Positions 42,906 through 53,194 of a DNA stretch of 59,741 nt are shown here, piece by piece. The DNA lies in NCBI GenBank assembly GCA_031290935.1, contig JAISLK010000033.1, positions 1 through 59,741 on the forward strand. Reading direction: 5' to 3'. Positions within the stretch are counted from its first letter, which is position 1. Each line of letters opens with the position of its first letter. The notes beneath the pieces were generated by a model. It saw only the letters and a program-made list of their open reading frames with translations. It ran no database searches and was not told the DNA's origin. The stretch comes from Prevotellaceae bacterium (GTDB lineage: Bacteria; Bacteroidota; Bacteroidia; Bacteroidales; UBA932). The translations under genes were made by a program, and so were the position numbers.

Positions 42906-44147
42906 ATGAATATAGGCGTATTGGCAGCGGCATTAATCATCTTTTTAGTAATTGTATTGCTATTGGTATCGGTTTTACTGTACGTAAAAACGAAGTTCAC
43001 GCCGCAAGGCCACGTTACCTTAAGCATTAACGAAGAAAAAAACATACCGGTTTCGCCGGGCGCATCGTTGCTCGCTACTTTGAGCGATAATAAAATTTTC
43101 CTGCCCTCGGCATGCGGCGGCGGCGGCACATGCGGCCTCTGCAAATGCCGTGTATTAAGCGGCGGCGGCGAAATCCTCCCAACGGAAACAGGCTTCCTCT
43201 CGCGGAAGCAGCAACAGGAAAGCTGGCGCTTAGGCTGCCAGGTGAAAGTGCGCGAAGACATGCGCCTGCACATTCCCGAAGAAATCCTGGGAATAAAAAA
43301 ATGGGAATGCGAAGTAGTCAGCAACCGCAATGTCGCTACGTTTATCAAGGAACTGGTGATGAAATTGCCTCCTGGCGAACACCTGCATTTCCGCTCGGGC
43401 GGGTATATCCAGATTGATGTGCCGAAGTGCGAAATTGATTTCCGCGACATCCGGGTAGAGCCGGAATTTCAAGCGGACTGGGATAATATGAAATTGTGGG
43501 ATTTGAAAATGAAAAACACAGAACCCGCTTTCCGCGCCTATTCCATGGCGAACTACCCGGCCGAAGGCGACCGGGTAACCCTCAACGTTCGCATTGCCAC
43601 CCCGCCCTGGGACAAGGCGAAGAACGCTTTTGCCAATGTCAACCCGGGCGTGTGCTCGTCCTACCTGTATGCACGCCGGCCGGGTGACAAACTCACCATT
43701 GCCGGCCCTTACGGCGAATTTTTCCTGCGCGATACCGCCAATGAAATGATTTTCGTCGGCGGCGGCGCAGGCATGGCGCCGATGCGTTCGCACATTTTCC
43801 ATTTATTCCGCACCCTGAAAACAAAGCGCAAAGTATCGTTTTGGTACGGCGCCCGCTCGCGGCGCGAAATATTCTATGAAAACGAATTTCGCGCTATCGA
43901 ACAGGAATTCCCGAATTTCAAATTCACTATTGCCTTGTCCGAACCCAAACCGGAAGATAACTGGACAGGCCCCACAGGCTTTATTCACCAGGCGCTTTAC
44001 AACCTTTACCTCAAAGACAATGACGCTCCCGAAGATATAGAGTATTACCTCTGCGGCCCGCCGGCCATGACGGCAGCCGTTACCGGATTGCTCGACAACC
44101 TTGGCGTTCCCGCAGAAATGGTACTGTTCGACAATTTCGGCAGTTAA
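42906..44147 (+). CDS. nqrF: NQR subunit F
   Basis: LPSACGGGGTCGLCKCRVLSGGGEILPTE 2Fe-2S; FVGGGAGMAPMRSHIFHLF; YYLCGPPAMTAAV. Confidence 0.97.
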   Translation: MNIGVLAAALIIFLVIVLLLVSVLLYVKTKFTPQGHVTLSINEEKNIPVSPGASLLATLSDNKIFLPSACGGGGTCGLCKCRVLSGGGEILPTETGFLSRKQQQESWRLGCQVKVREDMRLHIPEEILGIKKWECEVVSNRNVATFIKELVMKLPPGEHLHFRSGGYIQIDVPKCEIDFRDIRVEPEFQADWDNMKLWDLKMKNTEPAFRAYSMANYPAEGDRVTLNVRIATPPWDKAKNAFANVNPGVCSSYLYARRPGDKLTIAGPYGEFFLRDTANEMIFVGGGAGMAPMRSHIFHLFRTLKTKRKVSFWYGARSRREIFYENEFRAIEQEFPNFKFTIALSEPKPEDNWTGPTGFIHQALYNLYLKDNDAPEDIEYYLCGPPAMTAAVTGLLDNLGVPAEMVLFDNFGS

Positions 44148-44183
44148 CTTCTGAATTTCGAGATTCCAAGATTTCAAGATTTA

Positions 44184-44199
44184 AGGCTGGCGCCAGCCT
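44184..44199. repeat. 16-bp perfect palindrome AGGCTGGCGCCAGCCT
   Basis: Self-complementary; core recurs elsewhere in the window. Confidence 0.85.
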
Positions 44200-44242
44200 A
44201 CTCATCACTCATCATTCATCACTCATAATTAAAAAAAAGTAC

Positions 44243-44250
44243 TACCTTTG
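44243..44250 (+). promoter_or_regulatory. -7 element TACCTTTG, about 370 nt upstream of the regulator gene
   Basis: Exact TAnnTTTG. Confidence 0.4.
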
Positions 44251-44351
44251 CACCCGGTTATTACACAGTGAACAGTTACCAGTAACCAGTAAACAATGCA
44301 CAACCTGCTGTCCATAATCAATAACACCGTACCGCGACCTGCGACTGCCCT

Positions 44352-44379
44352 GTACGGGCGAATAATTATTCGCCCGTAC
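44352..44379. repeat. 28-bp perfect palindrome GTACGGGCGAATAATTATTCGCCCGTAC
   Basis: Sequence equals its reverse complement. Confidence 0.95.
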
Positions 44380-44419
44380 TGCCAACCGGACTTCCCCTCC
44401 GGAAACCGTTGGGAGAGTG

Positions 44420-44441
44420 CACACACACACACACACACACA
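44420..44441. repeat. (CA)11 dinucleotide microsatellite
   Basis: Uninterrupted CA repeat. Confidence 0.95.
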
Positions 44442-44591
44442 TCCTTCTTTAATAGCCTTTATCCCGCAAGGGTGGGGGAGGGGGCGCCCGGCGCCTTGCG
44501 GCTTTCCCGCAACCCTGCCCGAGCGTCCGGGCGGCCTTGCGGAAGTTCCGGCGCCAGCCACTTGCGACTTTCGATTTGCGACTTGCGATTA

Positions 44592-44623
44592 TTAAATCTT
44601 TAAATCCTTAAATCCTTAAATCA
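44592..44623 (+). repeat. 4 x 8-bp repeat TTAAATCN abutting the start codon of the regulator gene
   Basis: TTAAATCT TTAAATCC TTAAATCC TTAAATCA-TG. Confidence 0.9.
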
Positions 44624-46278
44624 TGAAACCTGTATTTAAAGCCGCTTACTGCCTGCTGCTGCTGGCCGCCGCCGGCTGTACAAGGGACAGCGACAGCGAA
44701 GATTCCCTTTTTATATTGCTGGATGAGGCTATTAAAAATAAGCCTTACTACGACCGGCAGAAGGAACAGCAACTGGCGGAAGCGAAACAGTTGCTGCATA
44801 TCCAAAGCATCCTGCCGGTACAGGCTTACGATTTTAACCGCGAGATAGCGATGCAATACAGCAAATATATTATCGACAGCGCTATTTACTATACGCAGCA
44901 AAGCCGCAACATTGCCGCCGAAATGAACCGCCCCGCCCTGGTCGCCGAAGCCGACCTGCGCCTGGCGCACCTCTATTCCACCGCCGGCATGTATATTGAA
45001 GCAAAGAAAATTTTATTCGCTATCGACCGGCAGGAGCTTCCCCCGTCGCTGTTGCCGCTCTATTTTGAAACCTGCAGCAATTTCTACGGCTATTACGGGC
45101 AAAGCAACAACCAGGCGATAAATATCCGGTTGAACATCGCTTACCGCGACTCGCTGCTGGCCGTGCTTGACACCACCCTGCTGTCTTACAAAATTCACCA
45201 TGCCGTAAAATTGTTTCACAGCGGGCAACTGGAAACGGCAGAACCTTACCTGCTGGAAATATTAAATCAGGTGCCGGGGGGCAGCCCCGACTATGCCATG
45301 GTGGCCTACTTGCTGGGAAAGGTATATAGCCGGCAGGCAAAGACCGGGCTGCAAAGAAAATATTTCGCCCTGTCGGCCATCACCGATATTCAAAACGCCC
45401 TGAAAGACCAGGACGCCTTGCAAAACCTTGCCATGAGCTATTATGAATCGGGCGATATGGAACGGGCTTACACGTATATGAAGTCGGCGATGGACGATAT
45501 TGATTTCGGGAAAATACGTTTCCGCGTTATTGAGCTGGCGTCGCTCTATTCCGCCGTCAATACGGCCTACTTCACAAAAGCCATGCAACAGAAAAAAGAA
45601 TTGCAACGCTACTTTTTACTGATTAGCCTGCTGGTATTCTTTTTAATTATTTCTATTTTTTACGTCTATCGGCAAATGAGAAGGGTCTCCAAAATAAAAA
45701 AAGAACTCTCCAAAACCAACCTTAAACTGACGGAACTGAACCAAAACATCAGCCAGGCCAATGAAAAGCTGCACAAGATGAATGCGCAACTGTCGGACGC
45801 CAACCACATCAAGGAAGAATATATCGCCCAATTTTTCGACATCTGTTCCGGTTATATTGATAAATTGGATACTTATCGCAAGATGCTGCATAAAAAGGCG
45901 GCCGGCAACCAGCACGAAGAGCTTTTCAAAATGCTGAAATCAACGACCCCGGTGGATGAAGAACGGAAAAAACTGTATGAAACATTTGACACCGTCTTTT
46001 TAAACCTTTACCCTTCTTTTGTGGAAGAATTTAATGCGTTACTTGCCAGTGAAGAGAAAGTGATGCTGAAACAGGGGGAACGGCTGAATACGGAACTCCG
46101 CATTTTTGCATTGATTCGGCTGGGCATTACCGACAGCGTAAAAATCGCCGGATTCCTGCGCTATTCTTTGAGTACCATTTATAATTACCGGACAAAAGCG
46201 CGAAACAGCGCCGTGGTCTCCCGCGATGCATTTGAAGAAATGGTCATGGGCATCGGAAACATTCAAGAGAAAAAATAA
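44623..46278 (+). CDS. DUF6377-like membrane-anchored TPR regulator (SusR-position) with C-terminal HTH
   Basis: Lipoprotein-like N-terminus, TPR region, TM helix, coiled coil, C-terminal IFALIRLGITDSVKIAGFLRYSLSTIYNYRTKARNSA HTH; adjacent to SusC/D. Confidence 0.82.
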   Translation: MKPVFKAAYCLLLLAAAGCTRDSDSEDSLFILLDEAIKNKPYYDRQKEQQLAEAKQLLHIQSILPVQAYDFNREIAMQYSKYIIDSAIYYTQQSRNIAAEMNRPALVAEADLRLAHLYSTAGMYIEAKKILFAIDRQELPPSLLPLYFETCSNFYGYYGQSNNQAINIRLNIAYRDSLLAVLDTTLLSYKIHHAVKLFHSGQLETAEPYLLEILNQVPGGSPDYAMVAYLLGKVYSRQAKTGLQRKYFALSAITDIQNALKDQDALQNLAMSYYESGDMERAYTYMKSAMDDIDFGKIRFRVIELASLYSAVNTAYFTKAMQQKKELQRYFLLISLLVFFLIISIFYVYRQMRRVSKIKKELSKTNLKLTELNQNISQANEKLHKMNAQLSDANHIKEEYIAQFFDICSGYIDKLDTYRKMLHKKAAGNQHEELFKMLKSTTPVDEERKKLYETFDTVFLNLYPSFVEEFNALLASEEKVMLKQGERLNTELRIFALIRLGITDSVKIAGFLRYSLSTIYNYRTKARNSAVVSRDAFEEMVMGIGNIQEKK

Positions 46279-46409
46279 AACATTTCCTTTCTACTTTTAC
46301 TACTTTTTTTTACCCTCCTGAAATAATTAAACATCTTTTTTAGGGCGGTTTAACTGTTTTATTTTACTACTTTTTCATTGCAAAAAAGAATTCCTGCGCT
46401 TTTCCTGTT

Positions 46410-46417
46410 TAACTTTG
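46410..46417 (+). promoter_or_regulatory. -7 element TAACTTTG upstream of susC-like gene
   Basis: Exact TAnnTTTG, 98 nt before ATG. Confidence 0.55.
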
Positions 46418-46514
46418 CGTTTACGAAGAGGAAATGTTTATTTAATGAGAAAGTCGTAAAAAAATAACATCGCATGATGCAAATCCCAAAATTATTAATT
46501 TTAACAACAACTTT

Positions 46515-49500
46515 ATGAGAAAAAAAGTTTTTTATCGAGGATTATTCATCCTCTCATGCATTCTTTTTTCGCAGATGGCATTTGGGCAATCCTCCCAAAT
46601 AACCGGGACGGTTTCCGATGCATCCACGGGAGAAGCGTTAATCGGCGTGGCAGTGTCCGAAAAAGGCGTCGCCAACGCAACGATTACCGACATTGACGGC
46701 CGGTATGCCATTACCGCCCGCCCCGGCGCAACGCTTGTCTTTTCGTATGTAGGATACGAAACGCAGGAAATAGCCGCCACCGGCGGGACCTTAGACGTAA
46801 CGCTGCAACCAGGCGTTACGGCGCTGGATGAAGTCGTAGTCGTGGGCTACGGCGTACAGAAGAAAAGCGTGGTCACCGCAGCCATCAGCAGCGTAAAGGC
46901 CTCGGAACTGGAAAAAGTAGCGCCCAGCAGTATCGGCAATGTACTGAAAGGCCAGGTGTCGGGCGTAATCATCGTTACCGGTTCGGGGCAGCCCAATGAT
47001 GATGCAACCGTTCGTATCCGCGGTATCGGCACCACCGGCACCAGCAGCCCGCTGTGGATTGTGGACGGCATGGCGGTGGACGGCGGCGTCCGCAATGTGA
47101 ACCCCGCCGACATCGCCTCAGTGGAAGTATTGAAAGATGCGGCCTCGGCGGCCGTGTACGGCGCACGGGCAGCCAACGGCGTGATATTGGTAACTACCAA
47201 AACCGGAACGCTTGGCGCAAAGCCCCGCATCAGCTACGACATGAGCATCGGCTTCCAGAACCCGTGGCGAAAAAAAGCGGTGCTTAATGCGGAGGAATAT
47301 ATGGTTATCCACAATGAACTCCGCCTGAACAACGGCGAGCCGCTGCCATTCTCGGCCAAGGATATTGCCGATGCCCGGGCAGGCTTGACGCCCAATACCG
47401 ACTGGCAGGACGAAGTATTTTACAGGAATGCACTGATGCATAATCACCAGTTAAGCATTGCGGGCGGTACGGAAAAATTATCGTACTACGTTTCGCTGGG
47501 CTATTTCGACCAGGACGGGATTATTGGCGGCAACTATGATGTGAGTAATTACAGCCGCTGGAATATCCGCAGTAATGCCACCTACGAAGTGTTTAACACC
47601 GAAAAGCAGCGCAGTTTCCTCAATAAAATAAAAATCGGCATTAATACGACTTACGGGCGCGCCAATTCTATCGGCGTAGGCAATAATGAGCAAGTTTACA
47701 GTTCGCCCTTGGGCGAAGCGCTGGTGCTGCCGCCTACCATGAGCGTGTACCTTCCGGAAGAAGAAGGCAAGGCGCTGCTGGAAAAACACCCCTACGCCAT
47801 CACGAGCGAAGACGGACGGGTATATACGCCCTCGCCCAGCGGATTTAACGAACCCCGCAACCCGCTTGCCCATATGCAGGCGCCGGACAGGATATACAGC
47901 AATGAAGACAAATTTATAGGCTCTTTCTTCGGCGAATTGAATATCCTGAAAGGGCTGGTGTTTAAAAGTAATTATGGCTTCGACCTGGCGTTCTGGGGCA
48001 GCGACGGCTACCGTTTCCCGTATTACCTGGCCGACGTGTCGGCGCCACAGAATGAAGACCCGCTGAGGTCGGAAGCCTGGTCAAGCATGAACCGCGGCTA
48101 TACGTGGCAAATCGAAAATACGCTGACTTATACCACCCAGATTGCCGATGTACACAACATCAATGTGCTCCTGGGGCAGTCTGCGCGGCATTACGGCGGA
48201 CGCTCGCTCAGCGGCAACGGCTATGAGCTGATTGCCTACGACCCCGACATGGCGGTTATTAACTCTTCAAGAGCCGACCAGGAAAAAGGCGGACGGCGCA
48301 GCAGCGGCGGAACCTCCGCAAGCTCACTGGCCTCCTACTTTGCCCGCGTGGACTATAACTATGACGAACGCTACATGATTCAGGGCACGGTACGCCGCGA
48401 CGGTTCCGACAAGTTCGGGCCGGGCAATAAATGGGGCGTATTCCCGTCCGTATCGGTGGGGTGGAACCTGACCAACGAGCCTTACCTGAAAGGGTTTTTA
48501 CCCGAACTGTTCAACACCATTAAGCTGCGTGCCAGCTGGGGTGTGAACGGGAATGAAGCCATCGGGCAATTCAAATACATGAGCCTGATGGACGGCGGAC
48601 AGAACTACTACTTCGGCGCCGGCAGTGCGGAAACTATGTACTACGGCATCAGTAGCGCCGGCGCCTCCAATGCCGAATTGAGATGGGAAGAATCCAAACA
48701 AACAGACCTGGGGATTGACCTCGCGCTGTTCAACAACGCCATCACCTTTACTTTCGACTGGTTCTCCAAACGTACCGAAGGCATGTTGGCCAATATGCCC
48801 ATTCCGCGTTATGTGGGTTTAAATTCGCCGGTATATAATATAGGTGTGATGGAAAACCGGGGGCTGGAGTTTGACATGGGCTACAAAACCAATATCCATG
48901 GCCTAAACTTCGCCGTGAAAGCCAACTTCTCGTATGTGAAGAATACCCTGGTTGAAATGGGCAACGCCAGCGGCGAAAACTCCTGGGGCGGGCATAACCT
49001 GCTGGGTCTTGATAATTTTATCTTCCAGAAAAACGGCATGGTGAACCCCTTCTTCTATGGATACCGCGCCGACGGGATTATCCAAACCCAGGACGAAGCC
49101 GACGCATACAATTTAGCCTATAACCAAACCGCCGTGCCCGGCGATGTACGCTTCAAAAACCTTAACGGCGACGAAGTGATTGACGCCAACGACCGCGAAA
49201 TGATTGGCAAGCCTGACCCCGACTGGGTATTTGGATTTACCCTCAACGCCGACTACAAAGGATTTGATTTTTATGCTTTCTTCCAGGGTGTGTGGGGCAA
49301 TGATATTTTTATCGGCCCCTTCCGCACCGACATCAGCATGCAGAATTTCCCGGCATGGATTATGGATCGCTGGACAGGCGATGGTTCTTCCAATACCATT
49401 CCACGTCTTACAACCAATGACCCTAACCGCAACTACAGGGCGTCCGACCTGCTTCTCCGGGACGGTGCATACTGCCGCCTGAAAAACATACAGGTGGGAT

Positions 49501-49688
49501 ACACCCTTCCCAAACACATTACCCAAAAGGTAAGCGTGGAACGCCTACGCTTCTATGTGGGAGCCGACAATCTGCTCACTCTTACCGGTTACAAAGACGG
49601 TTTTGACCCTGAAGTGGGCGGCGGTGTGGACTACGGCAACTATCCGCACGCGCGGGTAATTACTTTCGGTGCAAACATAACCTTCTAA
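46515..49688 (+). CDS. SusC/RagA-type TonB-dependent outer-membrane transporter
   Basis: ITGTVSDASTGEALIGVAV carboxypeptidase-like domain, TonB box region, PLWIVDGMAVDGGVRNVNPADIASVEVLKDAASAAVYGARAANGVILVTTK. Confidence 0.97.
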   Translation: MRKKVFYRGLFILSCILFSQMAFGQSSQITGTVSDASTGEALIGVAVSEKGVANATITDIDGRYAITARPGATLVFSYVGYETQEIAATGGTLDVTLQPGVTALDEVVVVGYGVQKKSVVTAAISSVKASELEKVAPSSIGNVLKGQVSGVIIVTGSGQPNDDATVRIRGIGTTGTSSPLWIVDGMAVDGGVRNVNPADIASVEVLKDAASAAVYGARAANGVILVTTKTGTLGAKPRISYDMSIGFQNPWRKKAVLNAEEYMVIHNELRLNNGEPLPFSAKDIADARAGLTPNTDWQDEVFYRNALMHNHQLSIAGGTEKLSYYVSLGYFDQDGIIGGNYDVSNYSRWNIRSNATYEVFNTEKQRSFLNKIKIGINTTYGRANSIGVGNNEQVYSSPLGEALVLPPTMSVYLPEEEGKALLEKHPYAITSEDGRVYTPSPSGFNEPRNPLAHMQAPDRIYSNEDKFIGSFFGELNILKGLVFKSNYGFDLAFWGSDGYRFPYYLADVSAPQNEDPLRSEAWSSMNRGYTWQIENTLTYTTQIADVHNINVLLGQSARHYGGRSLSGNGYELIAYDPDMAVINSSRADQEKGGRRSSGGTSASSLASYFARVDYNYDERYMIQGTVRRDGSDKFGPGNKWGVFPSVSVGWNLTNEPYLKGFLPELFNTIKLRASWGVNGNEAIGQFKYMSLMDGGQNYYFGAGSAETMYYGISSAGASNAELRWEESKQTDLGIDLALFNNAITFTFDWFSKRTEGMLANMPIPRYVGLNSPVYNIGVMENRGLEFDMGYKTNIHGLNFAVKANFSYVKNTLVEMGNASGENSWGGHNLLGLDNFIFQKNGMVNPFFYGYRADGIIQTQDEADAYNLAYNQTAVPGDVRFKNLNGDEVIDANDREMIGKPDPDWVFGFTLNADYKGFDFYAFFQGVWGNDIFIGPFRTDISMQNFPAWIMDRWTGDGSSNTIPRLTTNDPNRNYRASDLLLRDGAYCRLKNIQVGYTLPKHITQKVSVERLRFYVGADNLLTLTGYKDGFDPEVGGGVDYGNYPHARVITFGANITF

Positions 49689-49696
49689 CTATAATT

Positions 49697-51289
49697 ATGA
49701 ATACGATTATGAAAAAAACAGTTATATATATTTCCCTTTTGGGATTGATGATGCTGTGCGGAACCTCATGTAACGAGGATTTCCTCACCATATACCCCAC
49801 CTCGCAAGTGGCAGCGGGCGCACCCGCTACGCAGGATGTCATAGACCAACAATTGGTATCGGCTTATCAAATCTTACTGTTAGATTCTTATGCCGACGGA
49901 CAGTTGGTAAGCATAGCCACTTTTGGCGATGTGCGTTCCGACGATTTATACTGCGGTGGCGCTGATATGAGCGACCAGCCGAATTTGTACCGGCATTCGC
50001 AATACACCGTTACCGAGGTAAACCAGTTAGACGGTTATTGGGGTATTTACTACACCGGCCTGCAACGCTGCAATGCCGTGCTGCAATCGTGCAACAATGC
50101 AGTAGGCGTGTCCTCGTCGCTTCTCAACCGCCTGCGCGCCGAAGCTCTTACCCTTCGCGCTTACTATGTGCACCAGCTTTGGAAAGCTTTCGGCAACATC
50201 GTGTATTATGAAGAAACGCCGGGACCGCCCAACTTTGTGGCGCCCCAATATACGGCCGACCAGATATACGCCGAAATCATTGAAGACCTCAACACGGCTA
50301 TTGCTACGGAAGACTTCCCGCTGGCCACCACCGGCGCCGACGCCGGCCGCATCAACAAAGCCGCCGCCATGATGACTAAAGCCCGTGTAGTGATGTACCA
50401 GAATGACCAAACCCGTTATGCAGAAGTGCTGGCAGATATGAAAATCATTATCGAAAGCGGGGAGTATGACCTGATACGCACCAGCGCCGACGCCAAACTG
50501 ACAGCTAATCCCATCACATGGATGTTCCTGCGCGAAGGCGAATTTTGCAAGGAATCCATCTTTGAATCCAATCAGTTGCCTGAAGGAAAAAGCTGGGGCA
50601 ATTCGTGGGCTGGCTATGGCAACTACCTGCCGAAATGCGCCGGTCCAAGAGACCTCAACGACCCCACTAAAACGTTCGACGCCGGATGGGGGCTGTTCAC
50701 CGTGCAGCGCGGCACGTTTGAACGCATATTCAACGAAGCCGGCGATGTACGCAAAGAAGCCAGCGCCATTGAATGGGCGTCGGGCGCATATAGCGGAAGT
50801 TTCCAACAAACAGGTTTGTTCATGGGTAAATACGCTGCACGTACGGGCTACAACAAAAACACCACCGGCGACGCCGCGTTGAACTACGAAAACAACATGC
50901 GTATCTACCGGTTGGCCGAAGCCTACCTGAACGTTGCCGAGTTGAGTTTCTACGAAAATGGACAGGGCGCTGCACAATCCTACTTGGACGCTATCCGTGC
51001 ACGCGCTTTCGGCGATAATGCGCATTCCATACCGGCCACGCTCGAAAATATCAAACTCGAACGCCACCGCGAACTCTTCGGCGAAGGACAACGGTTTTGG
51101 GATTTGATACGCTGGGGAAGCGACGAAACGGGAAAAACCACCGCCCAAGTCCTCTCGGTGAATGACCCGGCAAACTTTATGAACCGTACATGGGAAGATT
51201 GGAAAAAATACCTGCCCCTTCCCAAAGCCGAACTCGACAAAACCAAGGGTACGGAATATGAACTGCAACAAAATCCCAACTGGCAGTAA
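49697..51289 (+). CDS. SusD/RagB-type nutrient-binding lipoprotein
   Basis: Lipobox LMMLCGTSC, LRAEALTLRAYYVHQLWKAFG, LERHRELFGEGQRFWDLIRWG. Confidence 0.96.
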   Translation: MNTIMKKTVIYISLLGLMMLCGTSCNEDFLTIYPTSQVAAGAPATQDVIDQQLVSAYQILLLDSYADGQLVSIATFGDVRSDDLYCGGADMSDQPNLYRHSQYTVTEVNQLDGYWGIYYTGLQRCNAVLQSCNNAVGVSSSLLNRLRAEALTLRAYYVHQLWKAFGNIVYYEETPGPPNFVAPQYTADQIYAEIIEDLNTAIATEDFPLATTGADAGRINKAAAMMTKARVVMYQNDQTRYAEVLADMKIIIESGEYDLIRTSADAKLTANPITWMFLREGEFCKESIFESNQLPEGKSWGNSWAGYGNYLPKCAGPRDLNDPTKTFDAGWGLFTVQRGTFERIFNEAGDVRKEASAIEWASGAYSGSFQQTGLFMGKYAARTGYNKNTTGDAALNYENNMRIYRLAEAYLNVAELSFYENGQGAAQSYLDAIRARAFGDNAHSIPATLENIKLERHRELFGEGQRFWDLIRWGSDETGKTTAQVLSVNDPANFMNRTWEDWKKYLPLPKAELDKTKGTEYELQQNPNWQ

Positions 51290-51322
51290 ACAACAAATAC
51301 GTTATTTAAAAAACATACGATT

Positions 51323-53194
51323 ATGAAAATAAAAAATATATTTCAATTAAGATTTTTCTTCCTGCTCCTTATTGTAGGGGTAACAGGATTCGCTTGCAAT
51401 CCTGCGGAAGACGACCGCTATACGTTGGGTGGCGAAACCATCGGCCTGCCAGCCGACTGGACGGTAACCGCGATAGATAACAACAACGAAGTAGTAGTAA
51501 GCTATGCGCCGCTCGACAACTTCATTGACGGCACGAACGTGCTGGCCGTGCAGTTCAACTGCCCGGAAGCCGGCATCAGCTTTGTGGTGAAAAAAGGCGA
51601 CCCTGTGGCGCCGAAAAGCACTAAAGTATATCGTGGCGGTGATTATGTGCTCTACGTAGCAGCCATTACCCGCGCCGGCGCAGGCACGCCGAAAGAAGTG
51701 CCTTTCACGGTAACAAAAAACCTGCTGCTCGAAACACTCAGCGAAGCGGTTTTGCCGGAAACCGTAACATTTAACCTTGATGACGCCGGCCACAAAGAAA
51801 CTTTCTATAAAGGCGAACTTTATATCGAAAGCAGCAGTTTCATTACCCTCGAAGGCGCACTGGCCAGTGATGACGTCATTGTAAACCTTGATTTCTTTTC
51901 GAGAGAAAATACCACTACCGTAAAATTCTTGGGCGAAAGCGGGGTATACAGCATGTACTGGAATCCTGTTCGCAAAAACGTGATTATTGAGCCCACGGCG
52001 CCTATAGAAGCCGCTAATGGTTATTATGTGTTTACAGGCCCCGGACTGGGCTATCCGACCACCGTGTCGTCGGATGACATTAAAGCAGCCTACGGTGCAG
52101 GCGAAGGACGCTACACCACATGGTGGGAGCCGGGCAACAGTATCCGCAGCCGCGTGGTTATGCGCCGGATTGGCGACGACACGTATCAAGCAACCGTATG
52201 TATTAACACAGGCGCAACATTCAAACCCTTCTCCAATGCAAATTGGGGAAACGATGTGTTTGCCGCACAAAACTGCACTTTTTCCGGTTCGCTCATCCTT
52301 AACGAAAGCGGCGACTGGTCGCCCAATGAAAACTGTGACAAAGAGGCCTACTATCGCTTTGTCCTTAATGCAGCCCAAAAAACGGTTGAAATAAGAAAGG
52401 TAAGCGCCACCGGCGAAGTGTTGCCCGATGACATCCCCGAAGAGCCCGAAGAACCTGTAACCCCGCCGGCAGAAGATAGTCCCGAAACCATCAACTTTGC
52501 GGCCTTTACGCAGGAAGAAGTAGATGGTGAAAAAGTGAGCGTGCTCGCAAATAAACAGCTTGAAAAAGACTTTGAATACACCCTCGTGGGCAGCATCGAA
52601 AACGCAGAAGCCCTCTTTAATGTGGACTTCTTTGAACGTACGGCACTCGGCAAAGTGAAATTCACCGGTGAAACCGGCGAATATACGTTGTATTATAACG
52701 CTGTTCGTAAAAACGTCATCATCGAAGCAGCCGACCCGCAAGCGCCCGGTTACCTCCTGATAACCGGCGTAGGAATGGGATATCCTACTAAAGTAACCGC
52801 TTCTGAAATCAACGCCAAATACCCTGGCAATGGCATTGCGACCCTCGACAACTGGAATTTCGACAACGTAATGGAGTATATCCTGATGCGCAAAACGGGC
52901 GACAATACCTACCAGGCCACCGTGATGATTCCATTTAGTAAAAAATACTGGTGGGACGGCGGCCCCTATGTATCGTTCAAGGTGTACACGCAGAAAAATA
53001 CCGACGCAGCATACGAAATGGGTATCGGCTATTTTACAGGCGGCATTACCGGCGATATCAATGCCGGCATTATCACCGAGCTGCTTGATGGCGACGGCAA
53101 CCTGGACGTGAATGCACAGTTCTCGCCGGTTACCGTCCGTATAACGGTTAATACAAGCGCCAAATCAATGACGATAAATACACACACATTATGA
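51323..53194 (+). CDS. SusE/F-position surface glycan-binding lipoprotein with internally duplicated domain
   Basis: Lipobox VGVTGFAC; two paralogous segments (YSMYWNPVRKNVIIEPTAP vs YTLYYNAVRKNVIIEAADP). Confidence 0.82.
   Translation: MKIKNIFQLRFFFLLLIVGVTGFACNPAEDDRYTLGGETIGLPADWTVTAIDNNNEVVVSYAPLDNFIDGTNVLAVQFNCPEAGISFVVKKGDPVAPKSTKVYRGGDYVLYVAAITRAGAGTPKEVPFTVTKNLLLETLSEAVLPETVTFNLDDAGHKETFYKGELYIESSSFITLEGALASDDVIVNLDFFSRENTTTVKFLGESGVYSMYWNPVRKNVIIEPTAPIEAANGYYVFTGPGLGYPTTVSSDDIKAAYGAGEGRYTTWWEPGNSIRSRVVMRRIGDDTYQATVCINTGATFKPFSNANWGNDVFAAQNCTFSGSLILNESGDWSPNENCDKEAYYRFVLNAAQKTVEIRKVSATGEVLPDDIPEEPEEPVTPPAEDSPETINFAAFTQEEVDGEKVSVLANKQLEKDFEYTLVGSIENAEALFNVDFFERTALGKVKFTGETGEYTLYYNAVRKNVIIEAADPQAPGYLLITGVGMGYPTKVTASEINAKYPGNGIATLDNWNFDNVMEYILMRKTGDNTYQATVMIPFSKKYWWDGGPYVSFKVYTQKNTDAAYEMGIGYFTGGITGDINAGIITELLDGDGNLDVNAQFSPVTVRITVNTSAKSMTINTHTL

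Noticed and set aside
50027-51271. 414-aa minus-strand ORF opposite the SusD-like gene
   Set aside because: Antisense shadow from GC-biased codon usage; the SusD frame has clear family motifs
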